The position numbers were made by a program, and so were the translations under genes. 64,000 nt of DNA from Algorimicrobium sp002414705 (GTDB lineage Bacteria; Bacteroidota; Bacteroidia; Flavobacteriales; Flavobacteriaceae), in assembly GCA_963972425.1 (NCBI GenBank), contig CAXAUF010000003.1, positions 1 through 64,000 on the forward strand. The letters run 5' to 3'. Position 1 is the first letter of the stretch. Each line of letters opens with the position of its first letter. Below the pieces are notes generated by a model. It worked only from the letters and a program-made list of their open reading frames with translations, did no database searches and had not been told where the DNA came from. Positions 9,015-17,201 of this stretch are shown piece after piece.

Positions 9015-9042
9015 AAAAACCCTTTGTATATAAAGGGTTTTT
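9015..9042. terminator. Bidirectional-looking intrinsic terminator between the peptide gene and the sensor kinase
   Basis: AAAAACCCTTT (9015-9025) and AAAGGGTTTTT (9032-9042) form an 11-bp stem with a 6-base loop, with T runs on both sides. On the minus strand it follows the small exported peptide gene and precedes the sensor kinase, so the peptide is likely made from its own short transcript. Confidence 0.75.
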
Positions 9043-9061
9043 CATAAATATGTTGTTTTTT

Positions 9062-9247
9062 TTATCCGTTGGTTGGAACAGCAGAACCTCTTCTTATATG
9101 CCTTTTAGCTTGAAAAGCATAGGTGAAATCTTCTTTTTGAGAAACTTGTTCCTCATTATTTGGGTTTGAATTTTCATTTTGAATAGTAAGACCAGTAAGT
9201 GTCATACAAAAAATAAATGCGACTAAAGTAATTTTAAGAGTTTTCAT
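9062..9247 (-). CDS. Small exported peptide next to a two-component system
   Basis: This 61-residue ORF starts MKTLKITLVAFIFCMTLTGL, a good signal peptide with a cleavage region around residue 20. The mature part is about 40 residues, acidic and Asn-rich at first (ENSNPNNEEQ), then basic (FQAKRHIRRGSAVPTNG). No family is recognised. It has its own terminator (9015-9042) and a long AT-rich leader with a repeated 21-bp motif. Because it lies just upstream of a kinase with a periplasmic TPR array, it is a candidate ligand or accessory factor; this is inference only. Confidence 0.65.
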   Translation of the reverse strand: MKTLKITLVAFIFCMTLTGLTIQNENSNPNNEEQVSQKEDFTYAFQAKRHIRRGSAVPTNG

Positions 9248-9342
9248 GTTAGGTAATTTAGGGTTAAAAAATTTTACTATTAAATTTCAGTTAATTAAAA
9301 ACAATAATTGATTTTTACATTAAAAATCACTGTCGAGGGAAG

Positions 9343-9452
9343 ATGGATTAATAACCTTAAATTCAGATTGCAGCAAAAACAGCCACAAAATGTAAAATAT
9401 AAACATGAGGGAAAGACAAAAAATGTCTTGAATGGATTAATTAACCTTAAAT
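9343..9452. repeat. Direct repeat of a 20-21 bp motif upstream of the small peptide gene
   Basis: ATGGATTAATAACCTTAAAT (9343-9362) recurs at 9432-9452 with one extra T. The copies start 89 bp apart, close to eight helical turns, and contain a TTAAT/ATTAA-rich core. They lie 96-205 bp upstream of the leftward peptide gene, where a regulator could bind. They may equally be a chance or decayed duplication. Confidence 0.4.
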
Positions 9453-9874
9453 AAGCTGAATAAATCGTTTAGGGACTTATTGAAGGACTGTAAAGGTAGA
9501 GTAAATTATAATGAAACAAAATAAAAAAACGATAAAAAGACATTTTTCTTCGACAAAAAGCAGAAATAGAAGGTAATTCCTACAAAAAGATATAGAATGT
9601 TGCTCAACGAGTATCTATAAAACCAAGAAATTAGTTGAGTTATAATTTAAATACCAAAAGAAAGCTAGTTCCAGGATATTGAGTTAAATGTAATATGTCT
9701 GTTTACACCTTTTAAAAAAACCAAAACCACCCTAAAACAAAAAAGCATCCCAATCTTCTATTCAGAAAAAAGGAAAGCTTTCCATCGGTATTCCCAACAA
9801 CACTGGGAACATCCTACAATTTATCTCAACATTACTGCCAAGATAAAACAACACAACTAAATTTTATTGCAAAA
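9453..9874. other. AT-rich non-coding stretch with small palindromes
   Basis: No convincing gene is visible here. The stretch contains the perfect palindrome GGAAAGCTTTCC (9772-9783) and a hairpin TTCCCA/TGGGAA (9791-9796 and 9804-9809). It also has a 21-codon frame at 9511-9576 (MKQNKKTIKRHFSSTKSRNRR) that is Lys/Arg-rich and probably chance. The hairpins lie downstream of the leftward tRNA-Asp and may mark its transcript end region. Confidence 0.4.
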
Positions 9875-9900
9875 AAAAGCTCCAATTTCTTGAAGCTTTT
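9875..9900 (-). terminator. Intrinsic terminator after tRNA-Asp
   Basis: AAAAGCTCCA (9875-9884) pairs with TGAAGCTTTT (9891-9900), allowing one U-G pair, and eight A bases at 9871-9878 give the U tract on the minus strand. It starts 11 bases beyond the tRNA 3' end. Confidence 0.7.
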
Positions 9901-9910
9901 GCAATTTTAG

Positions 9911-9984
9911 CGGTCTGGACGGGACTCGAACCCGCGACCTTCGCCGTGACAGGGCGACATTCTAACCAACTGAACTACCAGACC
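9911..9984 (-). tRNA. tRNA-Asp (GTC)
   Basis: The minus strand folds as a full cloverleaf. The acceptor is GGTCTGG/CCAGACC with discriminator G. The D arm is GTTCAGTTGGTTAGAAT, the anticodon loop CTGTCAC carries GTC, and the T arm contains GGTTCGAGTCC. CCA is not encoded. The anticodon assigns aspartate. Confidence 0.96.
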
Positions 9985-10104
9985 GTTGCTTTATTGCATA
10001 CTTGAGGTATTTTTACTTGCATAATAGCCTCTCAAGCGGGTGCAAATATAAACAGCTTTTTCAATATGTCAAATGTTTTTTCAATAAATTTTAAAGTTTT
10101 TTTA

Positions 10105-11034
10105 TTACAAAAACTTTTGTCGCGCTATCATGTAGGTTGTCAATATGTTATTGAAATCCTTATTAATATCCGCTTCCACATAATTAATCCGATATTGCTG
10201 ACATTTTAAACGTATCTCTTTAAAATAATCTGTTATAGCTACTTCGTAATTTTCTTTAATCCTATCTGCATATAAGTTAACGTGGTCACCCGTTTCAACA
10301 TCTATAAAGCGTTTAGGTGCATTATCAAAATCAAATTGTTGCTCCTTTTCTTTATCAAACACATGAAATAAGACTACCTCATGCTTATTATGTTTTAAAT
10401 GGCGTAAAGCATCAAATAATGCCTCGTCATCAGTTTCTGTTTGAAACATATCGGTGAAAAAGAAAATTAATGAGCGTCTGTGAATTTTTTCTGCAATTTG
10501 ATGCAGATAAGTAAACGTTTCCGTTTTTCTGCTTTCGGTTTTTTTTACCAACATGGTATTAAGTTGATGCAATAACATGTGATGATGGCGCTCACTCCCT
10601 TTTTCAGGTGCATAAAAATCATAATTATCACTATAAATACTCAAACCAACTGCGTCGCGTTGCTTTTTTAAAATATGCATTAAACTAGCCGAAGCCAATG
10701 CCGAAAAAGCTATTTTATTCAACGAATCTATGCTGTATTCCTTCAGTTCCGGATAATGCATAGAACTACTATTATCTATAATTAAATGGCAGCGTAAATT
10801 GGTTTCGTCATCATAACGCTTGGTAAATAGTTTGTCAGTTTTGGCAAATAATTTCCAATCTATATGTCGTGTGCTTTCGCCTTGGTTATAAATTTTATGC
10901 TCCGCAAATTCTGCCGAAAACCCATGAAACGGACTTTTATGCATCCCAGCAACAAAGCCCTCCACCACCTGTTTAGCAAGCAATTCTAGATTTTTAAAGC
11001 CACCTGCTTTATTAAGTTCGTTTTGTAAATCCAT
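10105..11034 (-). CDS. DUF58 domain protein (vWA-like)
   Basis: This 309-residue protein matches the Bacteroidota DUF58 family: KSPFHGFSAEF, YNQGESTRHIDWKLFAKTD, and a vWA-like core with a MIDAS-type sequence IIDNSSSMHY. These proteins are usually encoded near MoxR ATPases, but none is visible here. The reading frame extends upstream to a GTG at 11121. ATG 11034 (MDLQNELNKAGGFKNLELLA) is chosen because it matches the remembered family N-terminus and because the intervening 87 bases hold two hairpins (11044-11076) and no good start. An intrinsic terminator separates it from trxA. Confidence 0.85.
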   Translation of the reverse strand: MDLQNELNKAGGFKNLELLAKQVVEGFVAGMHKSPFHGFSAEFAEHKIYNQGESTRHIDWKLFAKTDKLFTKRYDDETNLRCHLIIDNSSSMHYPELKEYSIDSLNKIAFSALASASLMHILKKQRDAVGLSIYSDNYDFYAPEKGSERHHHMLLHQLNTMLVKKTESRKTETFTYLHQIAEKIHRRSLIFFFTDMFQTETDDEALFDALRHLKHNKHEVVLFHVFDKEKEQQFDFDNAPKRFIDVETGDHVNLYADRIKENYEVAITDYFKEIRLKCQQYRINYVEADINKDFNNILTTYMIARQKFL

Positions 11035-11043
11035 AAGCTCATT

Positions 11044-11076
11044 TGTCGCTTTAGCGACATCTTCCTTGAAGGAAGA
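11044..11076. promoter_or_regulatory. Twin hairpins in the leader of the DUF58 gene
   Basis: TGTCGCT/AGCGACA (11044-11050 and 11053-11059) and TCTTCCTT/AAGGAAGA (11060-11067 and 11069-11076) are two perfect, abutting inverted repeats. The first ends nine bases before the preferred ATG at 11034. If the start is 11034 they are leader structures that could mask the ribosome-binding region. If the GTG at 11121 were used they would be coding. Confidence 0.45.
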
Positions 11077-11144
11077 AATAACATCGTTTAAATTATAATT
11101 TGGATATTCTGCGTCCAGCACAATTTATTATAGCTCTAAACTAA

Positions 11145-11173
11145 AAAAGGTTTGCCATAACAGCAAACCTTTT
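11145..11173 (-). terminator. Intrinsic terminator after trxA
   Basis: AAAAGGTTTGC (11145-11155) and GCAAACCTTTT (11163-11173) form an 11-bp stem with a 7-base loop, followed by a U run on the minus strand. It lies 22 bases after the trxA stop codon. Confidence 0.8.
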
Positions 11174-11194
11174 ATCTTTTCTTTTAAAAGTATT

Positions 11195-11512
11195 CTATAA
11201 AAGCGCATCAATAGCTTCTGTGTAAGCACTTTTTTGAGCTACACCAACTTGACGACCTACTACTTCACCATTTTGAAAAACTAATACTGTAGGAATGTTA
11301 CGCACACCGTATTTTGCTGCAAATTCCTGATTGGCATCTACATCTACCTTACCTACAACGGCTTTACCGTCATATTCTGTACTAATTTCATCAATGATTG
11401 GTCCAACCATACGACATGGTCCACACCAAGCTGCCCAAAAATCAACCATTACAGGTTTGTCACTCTTTAATACTGTTTCTTCAAACGTTGCATCTGTAAT
11501 TTCTAATGCCAT
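11195..11512 (-). CDS. trxA: Thioredoxin
   Basis: This 105-residue protein is a full-length classical thioredoxin. It has the redox motif WCGPC with Cys30 and Cys33 in VDFWAAWCGPCRMVGP, the buried Asp25, the cis-proline loop NIPTVLVF and a C-terminal helix. It has no signal peptide, so it acts in the cytoplasm as a general disulfide reductase. It is monocistronic, with its own terminator and a long upstream gap. Confidence 0.97.
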   Translation of the reverse strand: MALEITDATFEETVLKSDKPVMVDFWAAWCGPCRMVGPIIDEISTEYDGKAVVGKVDVDANQEFAAKYGVRNIPTVLVFQNGEVVGRQVGVAQKSAYTEAIDALL

Positions 11513-11991
11513 AATATTTTATTTTAATATGTTATACTTCAATTTCAACTGTCAGTTTCCAGACATCTATGCAATATTAGTCAAAAATTTTGCCAAAGCT
11601 TACAACCTGACAATTTGTTTTGTTTATGGTTACATTACTTGCAGTTATACTAACTAATTGGGTGTATCCCTTTTCCGTTGTCACTACAAAGCGTCAGGCT
11701 TTCGTACGTCGCTTCCCGATGAAAAAATCGGGAGAGCTCCAGCAAGCACTCAATCCTTTACAAGAGAACCGAACGTTAAAAGTGATTAATTTATGGTTTA
11801 AAAATCTAACTCAAAGTAATATCAAATCAAAATTCCTCTGTGTAATAATTCATAAGAAAAATACATCTTCCATATTTTGAAATTCAGTCTGCTTTCCTTC
11901 TTATTTAGTCTATTCTCTTTTCTAATAAACCTAAAATATATTTGCATTCCATCTATTTGATTCACGAGATTCCTGCCTTCGCAAAAATTGG
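11513..11991. other. 479-bp intergenic region with remnants of repeats
   Basis: No gene is supported. Positions about 11680-11770 are clearly more GC-rich than the surroundings and contain the hairpin CCCGAT/ATCGGG (11718-11723 and 11730-11735). The stretch at 11964-11984 (GAGATTCCTGCCTTCGCAAA) resembles part of a palindromic repeat I remember from flavobacterial intergenic regions. A promoter-like TATATTTG lies at 11937-11944 on the plus strand but faces no plus-strand gene. The region probably holds decayed dispersed repeats plus the trxA promoter. Confidence 0.45.
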
Positions 11992-14900
11992 TTAATTCAA
12001 TTTATAAAATACGTCATTGCGTTCCAACTCCAACAACAACTCTTGAGAGATTTGCACTTTTTGCCTTCTGCTTGGCATGTTTAATTTTATTTGCTCTTCA
12101 TTATCATAGACAATAAAATTTAACGCATGATCACCTACATGACTACGAAATAAATTCTGTAATTGACTTATTTTCGACGGTTCTAAATCGGTTATATTTA
12201 ATTGAATAGATAACTTCTTGGCATACGTATCCATAACATCATGCAACAACTGAAAACTATTAAATTGAATTCGCGGTTCACCACGAACACCTGTATCTTT
12301 TTTAATCCAACCTTCTCTTACAAATACCTTAACATGCACAAAGGAATTTTTTAATAAAAAGTGTCTAAACTTTAAATATTCTTCGCCAAAAATTCGGAAT
12401 TCAAAACTATTGGTATAGTCATCAACCGTAAACATAGCCCAACCTTTTCCTTGTTTACTAACCCGATGCTGAACATCTGTAACTACGCAACCAAAGGTTA
12501 ATTCCCGATTTATATAAGGTTCTATATTTTCTAATAACGCTAACTCCGCATTACAGAATGTTTTCATTTCAATTTTAAAATCGTCCAACGGGTGACCAGA
12601 AATATAAATACCAACTACTTCCTTTTCTTGAGCCAGTTTTTCCATGGTTCCCCATTCCTCACAAGGTGGCACTTCTGGTTCGGCAATTTGCACATCGCTT
12701 GCTTCACCAAATAAGCTCACTTGAGCTGAATTTTCATTTTCTTGATGCTTGGCGCCATATTTAATAGCTTTTTCTAAAAAAGTAATACCATCACCATCAT
12801 CATGGAAATATTGAGCTCTATGGGTTTCGGTAAATCCATCAAAACCTCCAGCAAGCGCCAGGTTCTCAAACGCTTTTTTATTTGCTGCTCGTAAATCTAT
12901 CCGTTTGGCAAAATCGAAAATCGACTTAAATGGACCTCCTTCATTTCTGTTCTCTACAATAGTCATTACAGCACCATGGCCAACACCTTTTATAGCACCC
13001 ATTCCAAAACGAACCGCATAATCTTGGTTAACCGAGAATTTGTAATAACTCTCATTAATATCTGGACCAAGAACAGCCAACTTCATACGCTTACATTCTT
13101 CCATAAAAAATGATACTTGTTTAATATCATTCATATTATTGGACAATACGGCTGCCATATATTCCGCTGGATAATGTGCTTTTAAATAGGCTGTCTGGTA
13201 AGCAATCCAAGCATAACAAGTGGAATGCGATTTATTAAACGCATAACTTGCAAAAGCTTCCCAATCCTTCCAAATTTTCTCTAATTTTTTCGCATCGTGA
13301 CCATTACCTTCTGCTTGAGCAATAAATTTCGGTTTCATTTTATCCAGAACCGCAATTTGCTTTTTACCCATAGCTTTACGTAAAACATCCGCTTCACCTT
13401 TGGTAAAGTTTGCCAGTTTTTGCGAAAGTAACATCACCTGCTCTTGGTACACGGTAATTCCATAGGTTTCCTTTAAATACTCTTCCATGGCTGGCAAATC
13501 GTACTCAATTTCCTCCTTGCCATGTTTTCGCTTGGTAAAACTTGGAATGTACTCCATTGGTCCAGGTCTATACAAAGCATTCATTGCAATTAAATCCTCA
13601 AAAACTGTCGGTTTTAATTCCTTTAAGTGCTTTTGCATGCCAGGTGATTCATACTGAAAAACACCAACTGTTTCGCCACGCTGGAATAACTCGTACGTTT
13701 TTTCATCATCTAAAGGAAAACTATCTGGATCCAACAATATATCATGTTTGGCCTTAACAATTTTAACGGTATCCTTAATTAAGGTTAGTGTTTTTAAGCC
13801 CAAGAAATCCATTTTTAATAATCCGGCATCCTCAACAACGGAGTTATCAAATTGGGTCACATATAAATCGGAATCTTTAGCCGTAGCAACTGGAACGAAT
13901 TTGGTAATATCATCTGGTGTAATAATGACACCACAGGCGTGAATTCCCGTATTTCTAACTGAACCTTCCAGCGTTCTTGCTAGATTAACAGTTTCGGCTT
14001 GTAAATCAGATCCTTCTGAAATATTTAAAAGTTCATTGACTTTCTCTAAATCTTCCGAGCGGAATTTAGTACTCAACTCCTTATCACTTAATCCAAAAAT
14101 TTTTGCCAATTTGGACATAGTTGGAATAAGTTTTGCAATTCTATCTGCATCAAAAAGTGGCAAATCTAAAACACGAGCTGTATCCCGAATAGAGGATTTG
14201 GCAGCCATAGTTCCATAGGTAATAATTTGTGCTACTTGACTGCTGCCATATTTATTAATTACGTAATCCATAACGCGACTTCTGCCTTCATCATCAAAAT
14301 CGATATCAATATCAGGCATACTTACACGATCTGGATTTAAGAAACGCTCAAAAAGTAAATCGTACTTCAACGGATCAATATTGGTAATCCATAAACAATA
14401 AGCTACAACAGAACCTGCTGCCGAACCACGACCAGGACCTACTGAAACGTCCATTTTTCTAGCTTCTCGAATAAAATCTTCAACAATTAGGAAATAACCT
14501 GGATATCCTGTGTTTTGAATAACGCTTAACTCGAAATCCAAACGCTCGGTTACTTCTTCTGAAAGTTCTTCGCCATAGCGTTTTTTAGCACCTTGATATG
14601 TTAAATGACGTAAAAACGCATTCTCTCCACGTTTGCCTTTATCTGTTAAGTCGGCAGCATCTTTAAATTCGTCTGGAATATCAAAGGCAGGTAACAATAC
14701 ATCACGCGCTAACTCATAAGCTTCCACTTTATCAACAACCTCTTGAATATTGCTAATGGCTTCAGGAACATCTTTGAAGAGTTCCTTCATAGCCTCTGAT
14801 GACTTGAAATAATACTCTTGGTTAGGCATACCATAACGGTAACCACGACCACGACCAATTGGTGTGGCTTGCTTTTCACCATCTTTTACACAGAGTAAAA

Positions 14901-16380
14901 TATCGTGCGCATTGGCATCTTCCTTTTTGGCATAATAGGTATTATTACTGGCAACTAATTTAATATCATGCTTTTTGGAAAATTCAATTAAAACGGGATT
15001 CACCCGGTTTTCATCTTCCTGATTATGGCGCATAATCTCAATATATAAATCGTCGCCAAATTCTTGTTTCCACCAAAGCAGTGCTTCTTCGGCCTGGTTT
15101 TCGCCAATATTTAAAACTTTACTCGGCACCTCACCATATAAATTTCCGGTAAGGACCATTAAATCTTCTTTATATTGTTGAATAAGTTTTTTATCAATTC
15201 TAGGCAAATAGTAAAAACCATCTACAAACGCATGAGATGATAATTTAGCTAAATTATGATAGCCTTTTTTGCTTTTTGCCAATAAGACTATTTGATAACC
15301 ATTATCTTTTCTGGATTTATCTGTATGATTTTCGCACACAAAAAACTCACAACCTAAAATAGGTTTTATTTCTTGCAACGTTGGCGTTTCTCCGCGATCT
15401 TTAGCTTCCTTATTTTTTGCTTGAACACCTCTGTTATGATTACTTACCGCTTTTACAAAATGAAAAGCACCCATCATGTTCGCGTGATCAGTTAATGCAA
15501 CGGCTGGCATGTTATGTTCGGCAGCAGCTTCAACTAATTTAGGTATACTAATTGTTGACTGTAAAATGGAAAATTGCGAATGGTTATGCAAATGCACAAA
15601 ATCAACCGCCTTTAATTCCGAAATATTTTCTTTTATTTCTTGAGCTGATAAACCATCGTCTTGGGTTTTTATAATCTGCTCACGAATTTTAGCACTCGCT
15701 TGCTTTAAATTAATGTGCTTTAATCCTATCAGTTTTATTTGCTGTGGATTGGCTTTCGAAAACTTTTCAAAATAATCTGGCTGAACATCTAATTGCTCCT
15801 TGGCATATTCCTCACGTCTAATTAATTCTAAAAAACAACGTGTCGTTGCTTCCACATCGGCAGTGGCATTGTGCGCTTCTGAAAATGGTTTATTAAATAA
15901 AAACTGGTGTAGTTCTGTTAATGTGGGCAACTTGAACTTCCCATAACGACCACCAGGTAATTGACATAAGGTTGCTGTATGTTCCGTACAGGTATCTAAA
16001 ACAGGTAATTCTTGTAATTTATTTTCTAGATTACCACGTACAAACTCTGCTCCCATTATATTAAGATCAAATTTTACATTCTGACCTACTACAAACTTGG
16101 TTTTTTTTAAAGCGTCATTAAATTTCTCTAAAACTTCTAGCAAAGGCAAGCCTTGTTCTTGGGCTAATTCGGTAGAAATACCGTGGATTTTTTCGGCATC
16201 ATAGGGAATGTTAAAACCTTCTGGCTTTACCAAATAATCTTGATGTTCTATACAATTTCCCATATCGTCATGCAACTGCCAAGCAATTTGAATACATCTT
16301 GGCCAATTATCGGTATCGGTAATTGGTGAGTCCCACCGTTTTGGTAAGCCAGTTGTTTCTGTATCGAAAATTAAGTACAT
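11992..16380 (-). CDS. dnaE: DNA polymerase III subunit alpha with N-terminal 3'-5' exonuclease domain
   Basis: This 1462-residue replicative polymerase begins with a DnaQ-like DEDDh exonuclease (about 1-190; FDTETTG with D6 and E8, NVKFDLN, and HNATADVEAT). A PHP domain follows from about 261 (VHLHNHSQFS). The palm carries catalytic acidic residues D690, D692 and D694 in PDIDIDFDDEGR, and YRPGPMEYIPSF lies in the fingers region. The C-terminal part has helix-hairpin-helix and OB-fold segments. The exonuclease fused in front of PHP is typical of Bacteroidota DnaE and would give proofreading in cis. A small hairpin (16394-16410) lies just upstream of the start. Confidence 0.96.
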   Translation of the reverse strand: MYLIFDTETTGLPKRWDSPITDTDNWPRCIQIAWQLHDDMGNCIEHQDYLVKPEGFNIPYDAEKIHGISTELAQEQGLPLLEVLEKFNDALKKTKFVVGQNVKFDLNIMGAEFVRGNLENKLQELPVLDTCTEHTATLCQLPGGRYGKFKLPTLTELHQFLFNKPFSEAHNATADVEATTRCFLELIRREEYAKEQLDVQPDYFEKFSKANPQQIKLIGLKHINLKQASAKIREQIIKTQDDGLSAQEIKENISELKAVDFVHLHNHSQFSILQSTISIPKLVEAAAEHNMPAVALTDHANMMGAFHFVKAVSNHNRGVQAKNKEAKDRGETPTLQEIKPILGCEFFVCENHTDKSRKDNGYQIVLLAKSKKGYHNLAKLSSHAFVDGFYYLPRIDKKLIQQYKEDLMVLTGNLYGEVPSKVLNIGENQAEEALLWWKQEFGDDLYIEIMRHNQEDENRVNPVLIEFSKKHDIKLVASNNTYYAKKEDANAHDILLCVKDGEKQATPIGRGRGYRYGMPNQEYYFKSSEAMKELFKDVPEAISNIQEVVDKVEAYELARDVLLPAFDIPDEFKDAADLTDKGKRGENAFLRHLTYQGAKKRYGEELSEEVTERLDFELSVIQNTGYPGYFLIVEDFIREARKMDVSVGPGRGSAAGSVVAYCLWITNIDPLKYDLLFERFLNPDRVSMPDIDIDFDDEGRSRVMDYVINKYGSSQVAQIITYGTMAAKSSIRDTARVLDLPLFDADRIAKLIPTMSKLAKIFGLSDKELSTKFRSEDLEKVNELLNISEGSDLQAETVNLARTLEGSVRNTGIHACGVIITPDDITKFVPVATAKDSDLYVTQFDNSVVEDAGLLKMDFLGLKTLTLIKDTVKIVKAKHDILLDPDSFPLDDEKTYELFQRGETVGVFQYESPGMQKHLKELKPTVFEDLIAMNALYRPGPMEYIPSFTKRKHGKEEIEYDLPAMEEYLKETYGITVYQEQVMLLSQKLANFTKGEADVLRKAMGKKQIAVLDKMKPKFIAQAEGNGHDAKKLEKIWKDWEAFASYAFNKSHSTCYAWIAYQTAYLKAHYPAEYMAAVLSNNMNDIKQVSFFMEECKRMKLAVLGPDINESYYKFSVNQDYAVRFGMGAIKGVGHGAVMTIVENRNEGGPFKSIFDFAKRIDLRAANKKAFENLALAGGFDGFTETHRAQYFHDDGDGITFLEKAIKYGAKHQENENSAQVSLFGEASDVQIAEPEVPPCEEWGTMEKLAQEKEVVGIYISGHPLDDFKIEMKTFCNAELALLENIEPYINRELTFGCVVTDVQHRVSKQGKGWAMFTVDDYTNSFEFRIFGEEYLKFRHFLLKNSFVHVKVFVREGWIKKDTGVRGEPRIQFNSFQLLHDVMDTYAKKLSIQLNITDLEPSKISQLQNLFRSHVGDHALNFIVYDNEEQIKLNMPSRRQKVQISQELLLELERNDVFYKLN

Positions 16381-16393
16381 AAGTCCCTATTAA

Positions 16394-16410
16394 TCTCCCG
16401 AAAAGGGAGA
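16394..16410. repeat. Small hairpin just upstream of dnaE
   Basis: TCTCCC (16394-16399) and GGGAGA (16405-16410) form a 6-bp stem 13 bases upstream of the dnaE ATG. It may affect translation initiation or be a repeat fragment; the sequence does not show which. Confidence 0.3.
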
Positions 16411-16499
16411 AATTTAGTAATTGATTAAAATTTATTTAAGTGTATAAAATTACGTAGAATTAATCCTCTTTTAAAATGAAGTTATAAACAATTTTACAA

Positions 16500-16531
16500 A
16501 AAAAGCACAACCGTTTCCAGTTGCGCTTTTT
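16500..16531 (-). terminator. Terminator after the ferritin-like gene
   Basis: AAAAAGCACAAC (16500-16511) pairs with GTTGCGCTTTTT (16520-16531) with one mismatch around an 8-base loop, with A and T runs at both ends. It lies about 33 bases after the stop of the leftward ferritin-like gene. Confidence 0.75.
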
Positions 16532-16563
16532 GAAGCAATTTTTAGTATATTTTTTTCGTGTTT

Positions 16564-17016
16564 TTAGGATACTAATTCTTCATGAACTCTTTCCGTATGA
16601 ATAGCATTTTGAATTGCATTTTTATGCTTAACTAGCAAGGAATCTATACTTGGTGGTAACATTCTGTCTTTAAGAATTTCTTTATATTCATCTAAACTTG
16701 CTTTTTCTCCACGAATAGCTTCTTCTAAAATGGCTGCCTCATCATTGTTTGTAAATGTTGATTTAAGTGTCATCCAATTTCTATGCATGGTACCTTTAAA
16801 ACTTCCGGAATCTTCTGGAATTTCTCCATATTGTAGTATTTCTGTTCGGAGTTCTTTAGCAAATTGGCTGCGTTCTGTAGCACGACGCTTAAAGAACATC
16901 TTTATATCTGAACTATCTACGTTATTCATAGCGTTGATGTATCCTTTTTCGGCATCATAATTCTTGATTAGTAATTCGTTTAATTTGTTTGAAATTTCTT
17001 CTGTGAACTTCATCAT
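16564..17016 (-). CDS. PA2169-type four-helix-bundle (ferritin-like, DUF2383) protein
   Basis: This 150-residue, mostly helical protein matches the PA2169 family: KLNELLIKNYDAEKGYINAM, FFKRRATERSQFAKELRTEI, then EDSGSFKGTMHRNWMTLK, and a last helix with AIRGEKASLDEYKEIL. Spaced Glu, Asp and His residues resemble a ferritin-like bundle. Members are often induced in stress or stationary phase, and their biochemical role is unsettled. The start may be Met1 (17016) or Met2 (17013). It is monocistronic. Confidence 0.82.
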   Translation of the reverse strand: MMKFTEEISNKLNELLIKNYDAEKGYINAMNNVDSSDIKMFFKRRATERSQFAKELRTEILQYGEIPEDSGSFKGTMHRNWMTLKSTFTNNDEAAILEEAIRGEKASLDEYKEILKDRMLPPSIDSLLVKHKNAIQNAIHTERVHEELVS

Positions 17017-17153
17017 GTTGTCTCTGTCATTTAAATTTCAATAGGTTCTTTATAGATGCGTATTGTTTCACATCTACTTTAATATAACAGTTATAATGGC
17101 TGAATTCAAGTATATAGGGTAAAACCTTCCAAACTTTAATAGTTTTTAACAAA

Positions 17154-17177
17154 AAACGCAGCTAAAGAGCTGCGTTT
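17154..17177 (-). terminator. Intrinsic terminator after the thrombospondin-repeat lipoprotein
   Basis: AAACGCAGCT (17154-17163) and AGCTGCGTTT (17168-17177) form a perfect 10-bp stem with a 4-base loop. The A run at 17151-17156 gives the U tract on the minus strand. It is 25 bases beyond the stop at 17202. Confidence 0.85.
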
Positions 17178-17201
17178 GTTAAATTTTTTATGAGAATTAT
17201 C

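Noticed and set aside
9511..9576. 21-codon Lys/Arg-rich frame (MKQNKKTIKRHFSSTKSRNRR)
   Set aside because: It is too short and low-complexity; A-rich DNA makes such frames by chance. It is only mentioned within the non-coding stretch.
11620..11880. 86-residue plus-strand ORF in the trxA-dnaE gap
   Set aside because: It crosses a GC-rich hairpin-bearing repeat remnant, has no family signature and no plausible ribosome-binding site.
11937..11944. TATATTTG promoter-like box on the plus strand
   Set aside because: No plus-strand gene follows (dnaE is on the other strand), and this motif occurs by chance in AT-rich DNA.
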